In this document: piece after piece, positions 1 to 5,893 of the stretch
Layout: the number at the start of each line of letters is the position of its first letter
Position numbering within the stretch: the stretch's first letter is position 1
Assembly: GCA_003222065.1 (NCBI GenBank)
Contig: QHUV01000126.1
Location: 1 to 9,164 of the forward strand
Direction: 5' to 3'
DNA: 9,164 bases
DNA from: Gemmatimonadota bacterium
GTDB lineage: Bacteria; Gemmatimonadota; Gemmatimonadetes; Gemmatimonadales; Gemmatimonadaceae
Made by a program: the position numbers and the translations under genes
The notes under the pieces: model-generated
What the model saw: only the letters and a program-made list of their open reading frames with translations
Told to the model about the DNA's origin: nothing
Database searches by the model: none

Positions 1-2054
1 TAGATCATCGGCTCTTCTCCCGATGTGATGTCGCCGCGCCTAACGTCGGACACGACACCGACGATGACCAAACCGCTGTCCGTCTGCCGGCGGCCAAACC
101 CGACGTGCTTTCCGATCGCGTCGGAGCCGGGCCAGAAACGCGAGGCCGCCGCGGCGGTCACGATCGCGACCCGTTGCCGTTCATCCCACGTGATGTCGCG
201 GCCCTTGAGCAGGCGCATCCCCATCGTGCGGAAATAGTCCGGAACCACCGCGCTCACCTGGCTCATCAGCGTCCCCGAAACGTTCGCCTCGGGGCGCTCG
301 ATGAGGCGTATGCCGTCCGAAATCCCACCCGATTGCGCCGGCGCCCGATCCGAGGCGGATACGCTCGTTACCCCGGGCACGGCAAGCAGGCGCCGCTGCA
401 GGTCGCGATAGAAGGACGTCTCGGCCGAGTCCGGATACCGCGCTGGCAGCGTTAGGCGGAGTGCCACGGCGTGATCGGTGCGAATGCCGAGATCGAGACT
501 GATAATCTTGCGGAAACTCTGCAGCACCAAGCCGGCGCCGACAAGCAACATCAGGGCAAGCGACAGTTCAGCAATGACGAGCCCGCCTCGAAGCCGCCAC
601 GCATGCATCGCGCCGGCGCTGCCTCGGCCGCCGTCGCGCAACGTGCTGCCGATCTCGGGATCCGATGCGCGCAGCGCCGGCCACAGCCCGAATACCAGGC
701 CGGTGACGAGCGCGATCATCATCGCGAAGCCGAATACCCAACCATCCAAGGACACTTCATCCAGCCGGCTGATGCTTTGCGGGGCCAATGCGATCAACGT
801 TCGCGTACCGGCGACGCCGAGCGCCACACCGAGCAGCCCGCCTAACGCGGCGAGGGCCCCACTTTCCACCAGGAGCTGGCCGATGAGGCGGGCACGACTC
901 GCGCCAAGCGCTCTCCGGACGGTCAGCTCCCGACTCCGTGCCGCGCTTCGCGTCAGCTGGAGGTTCGCGACGTTGATGCAGGCGATGAGCAGTACGAGCG
1001 CCGACGCGGCGAGCAGAATCATGAGCGGCCGCGAGACGTCGCCGACAATCTCACTGCGCATCGAGTACACGTTGGCTGCCCAGCCCTGATCCTCTCGCGC
1101 ATATTCGGTCGCGAGCTCACTCGCGACGCGACGCATGTCGCGCTGCGCGTCGTCCACGCCGACGCCCGCCCGCAAGCGGGCCGCAACGCGCAGCAGATGG
1201 TTCGCGCGATTCTGATACTTTGGAATTTGCTGAACTATCGCCGGCGCCCACACGTCGACGTCGCGGGTGTACAACCGAAAGCTAGGCGGCAACACGCCGA
1301 TCACCGTCTTGCCCGATCCATTGAGGGTGATGCGCTTGCCGACGATGCTCGAATCGGCGCCGAAGCGCCTCACCCAGACCCCATATGAGAGAACGACGTC
1401 GCCGTCCGGTTCACCCGGCGCGAAAAGCCGTCCATGCAGCGGCGCGATGCCGAAGAGTGAGAACAGGTTGTCCGAGGCGACGACCGCTGAAAGCCGCTCC
1501 GGCTCCGCGCCGTCACTCAACGTCATCGTGCTGTTGAGCCACATCGCCATGTCGGTGAAGACACGGTTGCGCGTCTTGAAGTCGAGGTAGTCCTGTACCG
1601 AGACGCTGAATTTCTGGAGCGTGCCGTCAGGATTCTGCGAGTAGACGCGCACGAGCTCCGCCGGCCGCTCGTAAGGCAATGGTCGCAGCAGGACCGCGTT
1701 CACAATGCTGAAGATCGCGCTCGTCGCGCCGACGCCGAGTCCCAATGTGAGGATCACGACCGTCGCAAAGCCGGGTGATTTCCTCATCCCTCGCAGCGCG
1801 ATGCGGAGATCCTGGGCGACGTGCTCGACGAGGCGAACGCCCCGGGCGTCCCGCGCCTCTTCCTTGTAGCGTTCGACCCCACCGAAGGTGAGGAGCGCCG
1901 CGCGACGCGCTTCGTGAGGTGTCATGCCGAGGCGTTCGTTCTTCTGCTGCTCGAGCTCGATGTGCAGTTGGAGCTCGTCGGCCAGCTCGCGCTCGACATG
2001 AGCGCGGCGCGTCAGCGCTCGCAACCGCCGCGCGAGGCGATGCATGAACACCAT
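1..2054 (-). CDS. ADOP-family ABC transporter permease (FtsX/MacB-like), C-terminus off the left edge
   Basis: Inner-membrane permease of the acidobacterial duplicated orphan permease type, related to MacB/FtsX. Such proteins have two FtsX-type halves and usually no adjacent ATPase; the substrate is unknown. I read 684 uninterrupted codons from ATG 2054 to the window edge. Residues about 20-72 form the soluble N-terminal prefix typical of these proteins (ERELADELQLHIE, then TPHEARRAALLTFGG). TM1 is about 97-118 (FATVVILTLGLGVGATSAIF), followed by a periplasmic MacB-PCD domain, TM2 about 344-366 (ALVLLIACINVANL), further helices, a second-half TM near 485-508, and part of the second periplasmic domain (VIVGVVSDVRRGD). 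Full-length relatives run to about 800-890 residues, so the last three helices are missing here. The start is ATG 2054; an in-frame ATG at 2045 is an alternative. The gene begins 19 bp after the PadR stop, so co-transcription is likely. No ATPase gene is visible. Family assignment is strong; function is not known. Confidence 0.93.
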   Translation of the reverse strand, partial: MVFMHRLARRLRALTRRAHVERELADELQLHIELEQQKNERLGMTPHEARRAALLTFGGVERYKEEARDARGVRLVEHVAQDLRIALRGMRKSPGFATVVILTLGLGVGATSAIFSIVNAVLLRPLPYERPAELVRVYSQNPDGTLQKFSVSVQDYLDFKTRNRVFTDMAMWLNSTMTLSDGAEPERLSAVVASDNLFSLFGIAPLHGRLFAPGEPDGDVVLSYGVWVRRFGADSSIVGKRITLNGSGKTVIGVLPPSFRLYTRDVDVWAPAIVQQIPKYQNRANHLLRVAARLRAGVGVDDAQRDMRRVASELATEYAREDQGWAANVYSMRSEIVGDVSRPLMILLAASALVLLIACINVANLQLTRSAARSRELTVRRALGASRARLIGQLLVESGALAALGGLLGVALGVAGTRTLIALAPQSISRLDEVSLDGWVFGFAMMIALVTGLVFGLWPALRASDPEIGSTLRDGGRGSAGAMHAWRLRGGLVIAELSLALMLLVGAGLVLQSFRKIISLDLGIRTDHAVALRLTLPARYPDSAETSFYRDLQRRLLAVPGVTSVSASDRAPAQSGGISDGIRLIERPEANVSGTLMSQVSAVVPDYFRTMGMRLLKGRDITWDERQRVAIVTAAAASRFWPGSDAIGKHVGFGRRQTDSGLVIVGVVSDVRRGDITSGEEPMI

Positions 2055-2073
2055 GTGAGAATCCGCCCTGTCG

Positions 2074-2406
2074 TTAGGTCGTAGCCATGACGGCGTCGAT
2101 CGCCGTGGCGAACCGCCGCCAACTTGCGGCTTCGTTGCTGAGCTGCCGTTGCCCGGCTTTCGTCAGCTGGTAGAACTTTGCCTTCCGGTTGTTTTCCGAC
2201 GTTCCCCACTCCGCGTCGATCCAGCCGCGATCCTCGAGGCGGTGGAGCGCCGGATAGAGCGAGCCTTGATTGACTTGCAGCACGTTGCGCGAGATCTGCT
2301 GGATCCGCTGGGCGACGCCCCAGCCGTGCATCGGCTCGAGCGAGAGCGCCTTGAGAATCAGCATGTCGAGCGTGCCTTGCAGGACGTCGTTCGTCTCGAC
2401 GGGCAT
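2074..2406 (-). CDS. PadR-family transcriptional regulator
   Basis: Small winged-helix regulator of 110 residues, probably a dimeric repressor of its own operon. Residues 7-19 (DVLQGTLDMLILK) are the hallmark N-terminal helix of PadR proteins found beside ADOP permeases. The recognition helix region is about 45-63 (VNQGSLYPALHRLEDRGWI), and the wing and following helix lie at about 73-89 (NRKAKFYQLTKAGQRQL). I chose ATG 2406 because family members start 5-10 residues before LQGTLD. The frame stays open upstream only to a TTG at 2484, and that extension would translate the upstream inverted repeat. No clear Shine-Dalgarno sequence precedes ATG 2406. The gene ends with TAA 19 bp before the permease start. 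Pairing of PadR with ADOP permeases is common in Acidobacteriota and Gemmatimonadota; the ligand is unknown. Confidence 0.93.
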   Translation of the reverse strand: MPVETNDVLQGTLDMLILKALSLEPMHGWGVAQRIQQISRNVLQVNQGSLYPALHRLEDRGWIDAEWGTSENNRKAKFYQLTKAGQRQLSNEAASWRRFATAIDAVMATT

Positions 2407-2443
2407 CGAAAGAGGGGCTAGGGCAAGGAAAGGCGACTCCCCA

Positions 2444-2483
2444 TGACGTTCGACAAGAGTGAAGGCGCTCTTGTCGAATGTCA
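2444..2483 (-). promoter_or_regulatory. Inverted repeat in the PadR-permease promoter region, candidate operator
   Basis: Arms 2444-2459 and 2468-2483 are complementary at 15 of 16 positions, the exception being a G-T pair at 2448/2479. They are separated by 8 nt, and the inner 11 bp (TTCGACAAGAG) are perfect. The element ends 38 nt before the PadR start codon. Read on the minus strand, a consensus -35 hexamer TTGACA (2479-2484) overlaps its right arm. The hexamer 17 nt further on (CACTCT) is a poor -10, so the exact promoter is uncertain. A dyad here fits autoregulation by PadR. It could instead act as an RNA hairpin in the leader. No T-run follows on either strand, which argues against a terminator. 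Confidence 0.6.
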
Positions 2484-2597
2484 AGGGGACGGGAAGCGCA
2501 CCGCGTGGCCTATGGATTCTCGCCTTTCCCCGGCGGCCTTTGTGTCCCGGTCGATTCGCCGCGGCGTCAGCGCGAGCTAGAGCACCAACAGCTTCAT

Positions 2598-2643
2598 CAC
2601 GGATTCCCCGGATTCACAACAGATTTCACGGATCTGCTCCGTG
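2598..2643. repeat. Degenerate CACGGATT-type intergenic repeat
   Basis: CGGAT or a near variant recurs every 10-12 nt (CACGGATT, CCGGATTCAC, CAGATTTCACGGAT). The right end can fold into a small hairpin, CACGGA 2627-2632 with TCCGTG 2638-2643 and a 5-nt loop. It looks like a decayed member of the CACGGATT-type intergenic repeats I recall from several soil bacterial phyla. It lies in the gene-free stretch 2407-2801, where I see no convincing ORF or RNA gene. Confidence 0.4.
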
Positions 2644-2745
2644 CGCGTTCATGACTCCACCCCTCACGAGCCCGGACGATCCTTCTTGTGAACGACCTCG
2701 GCAAGTTCGTCGCGCCGGGCGATTTCCCCGGCCCTCGTTCGACGT

Positions 2746-2797
2746 GTAGGTAGAGCTAGGAATGGCCCTAGCACCCAACTCCAACCCTAGTCCCTAC
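2746..2797. repeat. Short inverted array of CCYARC-like units upstream of the YCII gene
   Basis: The right half reads as 6-7 nt units close to NCCYARY (CCCTAGC, ACCCAAC, TCCAAC, CCTAGT, CCCTAC). The left half holds partial reverse complements (GTAGG, GCTAGG). GCTAGG 2755-2760 and CCTAGC 2767-2772 form a perfect 6-bp stem around a 6-nt loop. The element ends 4 nt before the YCII start codon, so it occupies the place where a ribosome binding site would be; none is visible. Confidence 0.4.
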
Positions 2798-2801
2798 TTC
2801 C

Positions 2802-3269
2802 ATGCGATTCATGGTCATCGTCAAGGCGAACGCGGAGACCGAAGCTGGCAAGCTTCCGAGCACCGAGCTGCTCACCGCGATGGGCAAGTACAATGAGGAT
2901 CTCGTGAAAGCCGGCGTCATGCTTGCGGGCGAAGGGCTCCAGCCGAGCTCGAAGGGGGCCCGCATCAAGTTCGCAGGTAGCAAGCGGACCGTCGTCGACG
3001 GGCCGTTCGCCGAGACGAAGGAGCTCATCGCCGGCTTCTGGCTCTGGCAGTGCCGGTCGAAGGAAGAGGCAATCGAATGGGCGAAGCGGTGCCCGAATCC
3101 AACGGGCGAGGAGTCGGTGCTCGAGATTCGCCAGGTGTTCGAGGCCGACGACTTCGGCGCCGAGCTCACTCCCGAACTGAGGGAACAGGAACAGCGGATC
3201 AGTGCGAAGATGTCCGCGAATGCGCAAAGCGCGGAGCGTAAAGCGCCGGGCGTAGAGCGTGGTGCGTAG
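2802..3269 (+). CDS. YCII/DGPF-domain family protein
   Basis: Soluble cytoplasmic protein of 155 residues in the YCII (YciI-like, DGPF) family. Residues 1-10 (MRFMVIVKAN) and the diagnostic DGPFAETKE at 66-74, followed by LIAGFWLWQ, leave little doubt. Family members adopt a ferredoxin-like alpha/beta fold and are often encoded beside ECF sigma factors, but no sigma factor gene is visible here. The biochemical role of this subfamily is unknown. The start at ATG 2802 matches the usual N-terminus; an ATG at codon 4 is possible but would remove the first strand. The domain seems to end near residue 135-140. Residues 141-155 (SAERKAPGVERGA and preceding AQ) are encoded entirely by the heptad array that starts at 3224, so the tail is probably a by-product of repeat expansion over the original stop. 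The next gene starts 77 bp downstream on the same strand. Confidence 0.92.
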   Translation: MRFMVIVKANAETEAGKLPSTELLTAMGKYNEDLVKAGVMLAGEGLQPSSKGARIKFAGSKRTVVDGPFAETKELIAGFWLWQCRSKEEAIEWAKRCPNPTGEESVLEIRQVFEADDFGAELTPELREQEQRISAKMSANAQSAERKAPGVERGA

Positions 3270-3342
3270 AGCGTGCTTCGGTCGCGCTCCACGCCTCACG
3301 CTCACGCTCCACGCCTAACGCTCAACGCCTAACGCTCTACGC
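3224..3342. repeat. Head-to-head array of 7-bp repeats (GTAGAGC units, then ACGCYYN units)
   Basis: The left half, 3224-3272, is seven consecutive heptads: GCAAAGC, GCGGAGC, GTAAAGC, GCCGGGC, GTAGAGC, GTGGTGC, GTAGAGC. After a short centre (about 3273-3290, with TTCGG) the right half, 3291-3342, holds the reverse-complement form: ACGCCTC, ACGCTC (6 nt), ACGCTCC, ACGCCTA, ACGCTCA, ACGCCTA, ACGCTCT, ACGC. The 11-mer GCGTAGAGCGT occurs at 3250-3260 and 3264-3274, and its perfect complement is at 3332-3342, so several alternative hairpins are possible. A further stem is 3264-3273 with 3285-3294 (9 of 10). The array covers the last 15 codons of the YCII gene and ends 4 nt before the permease start. 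It resembles the heptameric short tandem repeats (STRR) of cyanobacteria in design, not in sequence. Confidence 0.85.
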
Positions 3343-3346
3343 AACC

Positions 3347-5794
3347 ATGACCTTCCTCTCCGATCTCCGCCGCGCTTTCCGCAGCCTCTACAAGGCTCGC
3401 GGCTTTGCCAGTGCCGTCATCCTCACGCTCGCGTTAGGCATCGGCGCGAACACGGCGATGTTCACCCTCCTCCGCGGTACACTCCTCCGGCCGCTCCCCA
3501 ATCGCCAAGGGGAACGGCTCGTCTACCTGCGCCAGTCGGCGAAGGGCGCCGGCCAGGACAACGTAGGCTTCTCCGTCCCGGAGATCATCGACTATCGCTC
3601 GGCGACGAAGACGCTCGCCAGCATCGCCGAGTACTCGTCGATGACCTTTACGATGATCGAGAAGGACGAGCCCGTGCACATTCAGGCCGGCATCGTCAGC
3701 GGCAACTACTTCGAGGTGATGGGGCTCGCTCCGGCGCTCGGTCGCCTAACGAGCCCGCAGGACGACGGCCCGGCCGCCGCCCCGATCGCCGTGCTCTCGC
3801 ATGCGTTCTGGATGCAACACTTCGGCGGTGACCCGAGCGTCATTGGACGCCGCGTGCGCATCAACGACATGGCGTCGACGATCGTCGGCGTCGTCCAGCG
3901 CGCCCCACACTACCCGACGCGCACCGACCTGTTCGTGAACATGGTGACGAGCCCGCACCACCTGAGCGCGACGATGAAGCAAGGGCGCACGCACCGCATG
4001 ACGGAGGTCTTCGCGCGCCTCGCACCGAACGCGACCGTCGAGCAGTCGCGCGCCGAGATCGCGCGCATCGGGACCAACGTGCGCGCCGACCATCCGGAGG
4101 CGTACGAGCGCGCCGCGCAGTACACGATCAGCGTCTCACCGCTCCGCATGGCGCTGAATGAGCGCGCTTCGTTGACACTTTGGCTTCTCATGGGCGCCGC
4201 GGCCTTTGTTCTCCTCATTGCGTGCGCAAACGTCGCGAACTTGACGCTGATGCGCGGCGTTCGGCGCGAGCGGGAAATGCTCGTGCGGGCCGCCCTCGGC
4301 GCCGGGAGCTGGCGGCTACGACGATTGCTCCTCGCCGAGAATCTGGCCTTGGCGCTCGTCGGTGGGGCGTTAGGCGTTCTCGTCGCCTTCGCCGGACTCA
4401 AGATGTTGGTCGCGTTCGCCTCACAGCTCACTCCGCGCGCCGACGAGATTCGCGTCGACGGACTGGTGCTGACTGTCGGCTTGCTCACGAGCATCGCCGC
4501 CGCGATCGTGCTCTCATTCGTGCCGGCGGTCGGACAGGAGAATTCACTGGCCGCGCCGATGGCTGCCGCGGGACGACGGACGACCGCCGGCCGTGGACGC
4601 CAGCGCCTCCAGCACACCCTCGTCGTCGCGCAGCTCGCCGTGTGTATGGTGCTTCTCACTGCGGCCGGACTCCTCGTCCGCACGCTGACGAAGCTCAACT
4701 CCGTCGAGACAGGCGTGCGGGCGGAGAACGTTCTGACGATGGAGATTCCCATAGAGACCAACGCGCTCGATCAGCCCGCCAAGCTGTCGATGTACGAGCG
4801 TATGCGCGATCGCGTCTGGACGCTTCCTGGCGTACAGGTCGCGTCGATCGGCTCGAACGTTCCGTTGCGCAGCACGTACTTCATTCTCGAGGTTAAGGCC
4901 GAAGGGCGTGCACTCGCCTCCGGCGAAGCAACCCCCCGCGCCGTGTATAAGACTGCCGATCCGCAGTACTTCGAGGCGGCGGGAATTCCATTGCTCAAAG
5001 GGCGCACCTTCACCACGACGGACCGGCGCGAATCCGCGCGCGTCGTAATTCTCAGCAAGTCGTTCGCCGAGCGGCTGTTCGGCAATCAGGATCCGCTCGG
5101 CCGGCGCGTCGCGTGGACGGGCGAAGTACTGAAGTTCATACCCGTCTCCGGCGATTGGCGCACGGTCGTCGGCGTCGTCGGTGACACCCGCGACCAAGGT
5201 CTCGACACCGATCCCACGCCGACGATGTTTCAGCCGATGGCACAGGAAGAGGTGTTCGCCGGCGCGATGGTCATTCGGACGCGCACCGATCCGAACGTCG
5301 TTCGGCCAGCCGCTTTGCGTGCGATTCGTGAGCTGTATCCGCGACAGCTCATCGAGAACGTCGCGACGCTCGACGAGGTGCGCGATGCTACCGTTGCCCC
5401 GCGCCGCTTGAACGCGCTGTTCATCGCATCGTTCGGCGCACTGGCGATGGTTATCGCCATGGTCGGGATCGCCGGTGTGCTCGCCTTCTCGGTCAGCGCG
5501 CGGACGCAGGAGATCGGCATCCGCATGAGTCTCGGTGCCGACGCGTCGCGGGTCTTGCGCATGGTTCTCGCCGAGGGCGGCGTCCTCCTCGCCATCGGGC
5601 TTGCCGTTGGCTTCACCGGTGCGCTGGCGACATCGGGGCTGTTGCGGGGTCTGCTCTTCGGGGTCGCGCCGCACGATCCCGCCACGTTAGGCGGTGTCGC
5701 TTTCATCATCGCCGCCGTTGGTGTGGCAGCGTGTCTGCTTCCCGCGTTACGTGCGGCGCGCGTCGATCCGGCGGTGGCGTTGCGATCCGAGTGA
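3347..5794 (+). CDS. ADOP-family ABC transporter permease (FtsX/MacB-like), complete, without N-terminal prefix domain
   Basis: Inner-membrane protein of 815 residues with two FtsX/MacB-type halves. TM1 is about 21-41 (AVILTLALGIGANTAMF), followed by a periplasmic MacB-PCD domain (about 45-260) containing NYFEVMGLAPALGR. TM2-4 are at about 278-300 (VLLIACANVANLTLMRG), 328-352 and 373-395. The second half has a TM at about 425-445, a second periplasmic domain with YFEAAGIPLLKGR and VVGVVGDTRDQG, and TMs at about 688-713, 742-765 and 782-800. It ends with the family's RAARVDPAVALRSE. Unlike the permease at 1-2054 it begins directly before TM1 and lacks the soluble prefix. No PadR gene or ATPase gene adjoins it. 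ATG 3347 has no Shine-Dalgarno sequence, since its leader is heptad repeat. It may be co-transcribed with the YCII gene 77 bp upstream. The substrate is unknown. Confidence 0.94.
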   Translation: MTFLSDLRRAFRSLYKARGFASAVILTLALGIGANTAMFTLLRGTLLRPLPNRQGERLVYLRQSAKGAGQDNVGFSVPEIIDYRSATKTLASIAEYSSMTFTMIEKDEPVHIQAGIVSGNYFEVMGLAPALGRLTSPQDDGPAAAPIAVLSHAFWMQHFGGDPSVIGRRVRINDMASTIVGVVQRAPHYPTRTDLFVNMVTSPHHLSATMKQGRTHRMTEVFARLAPNATVEQSRAEIARIGTNVRADHPEAYERAAQYTISVSPLRMALNERASLTLWLLMGAAAFVLLIACANVANLTLMRGVRREREMLVRAALGAGSWRLRRLLLAENLALALVGGALGVLVAFAGLKMLVAFASQLTPRADEIRVDGLVLTVGLLTSIAAAIVLSFVPAVGQENSLAAPMAAAGRRTTAGRGRQRLQHTLVVAQLAVCMVLLTAAGLLVRTLTKLNSVETGVRAENVLTMEIPIETNALDQPAKLSMYERMRDRVWTLPGVQVASIGSNVPLRSTYFILEVKAEGRALASGEATPRAVYKTADPQYFEAAGIPLLKGRTFTTTDRRESARVVILSKSFAERLFGNQDPLGRRVAWTGEVLKFIPVSGDWRTVVGVVGDTRDQGLDTDPTPTMFQPMAQEEVFAGAMVIRTRTDPNVVRPAALRAIRELYPRQLIENVATLDEVRDATVAPRRLNALFIASFGALAMVIAMVGIAGVLAFSVSARTQEIGIRMSLGADASRVLRMVLAEGGVLLAIGLAVGFTGALATSGLLRGLLFGVAPHDPATLGGVAFIIAAVGVAACLLPALRAARVDPAVALRSE

Positions 5795-5809
5795 CGTTCT
5801 GGTTGAGCG

Positions 5810-5869
5810 CGGACTCACGCGGACGCACGCGGACGAATCGGCTCGTCCGCGTGCGTCCGCGTTAGTCCG
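5810..5869. terminator. Large near-perfect hairpin between convergent genes, putative bidirectional terminator or palindromic repeat
   Basis: Arms 5810-5836 and 5843-5869 (27 nt each) are complementary except at one position, around a 6-nt loop ATCGGC (5837-5842). The inner 20 bp are perfect and contain a tandem 10-nt unit (ACGCGGACGC, ACGCGGACGA). It lies 15 bp after the permease stop and 24 bp before the stop of the convergent peptidase gene, as expected for a shared terminator. Neither strand has a T-run after the stem, so it is not a canonical intrinsic terminator. It could instead be a dispersed palindromic repeat or an mRNA 3' end protector. Confidence 0.6.
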
Positions 5870-5893
5870 TGTTAACCCTGACAAGCGAGATCA

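Noticed and set aside
105..2084. Many plus-strand frames of 60-200 codons opposite the partial permease
   Set aside because: The minus-strand frame from 2054 to 3 is uninterrupted and matches the ADOP family throughout.
2407..2484. A 26-residue longer PadR starting at TTG 2484
   Set aside because: It would translate the inverted repeat, uses a rare start codon, and exceeds the usual PadR N-terminus.
2459..2749. A 96-codon plus-strand frame in the gap between the PadR and YCII genes
   Set aside because: It begins inside the inverted repeat, is Arg/Pro-rich with no motif, and crosses a degraded repeat.
2768..3305. Two overlapping minus-strand frames opposite the YCII gene, one with a tail like LYAPRSTPGALRS
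   Set aside because: They are antisense to a recognised family and their tails are just translations of the heptad array.
3224..3342. A CRISPR array
   Set aside because: The units are 7 bp with no spacers and are inverted about a centre, which does not fit CRISPR.
4544..5674. A 376-codon open frame on the minus strand inside the second permease gene
   Set aside because: The plus-strand frame encodes a complete, recognisable ADOP permease; the antisense translation is Arg- and Gly-rich without any motif, typical of GC-rich shadow frames.
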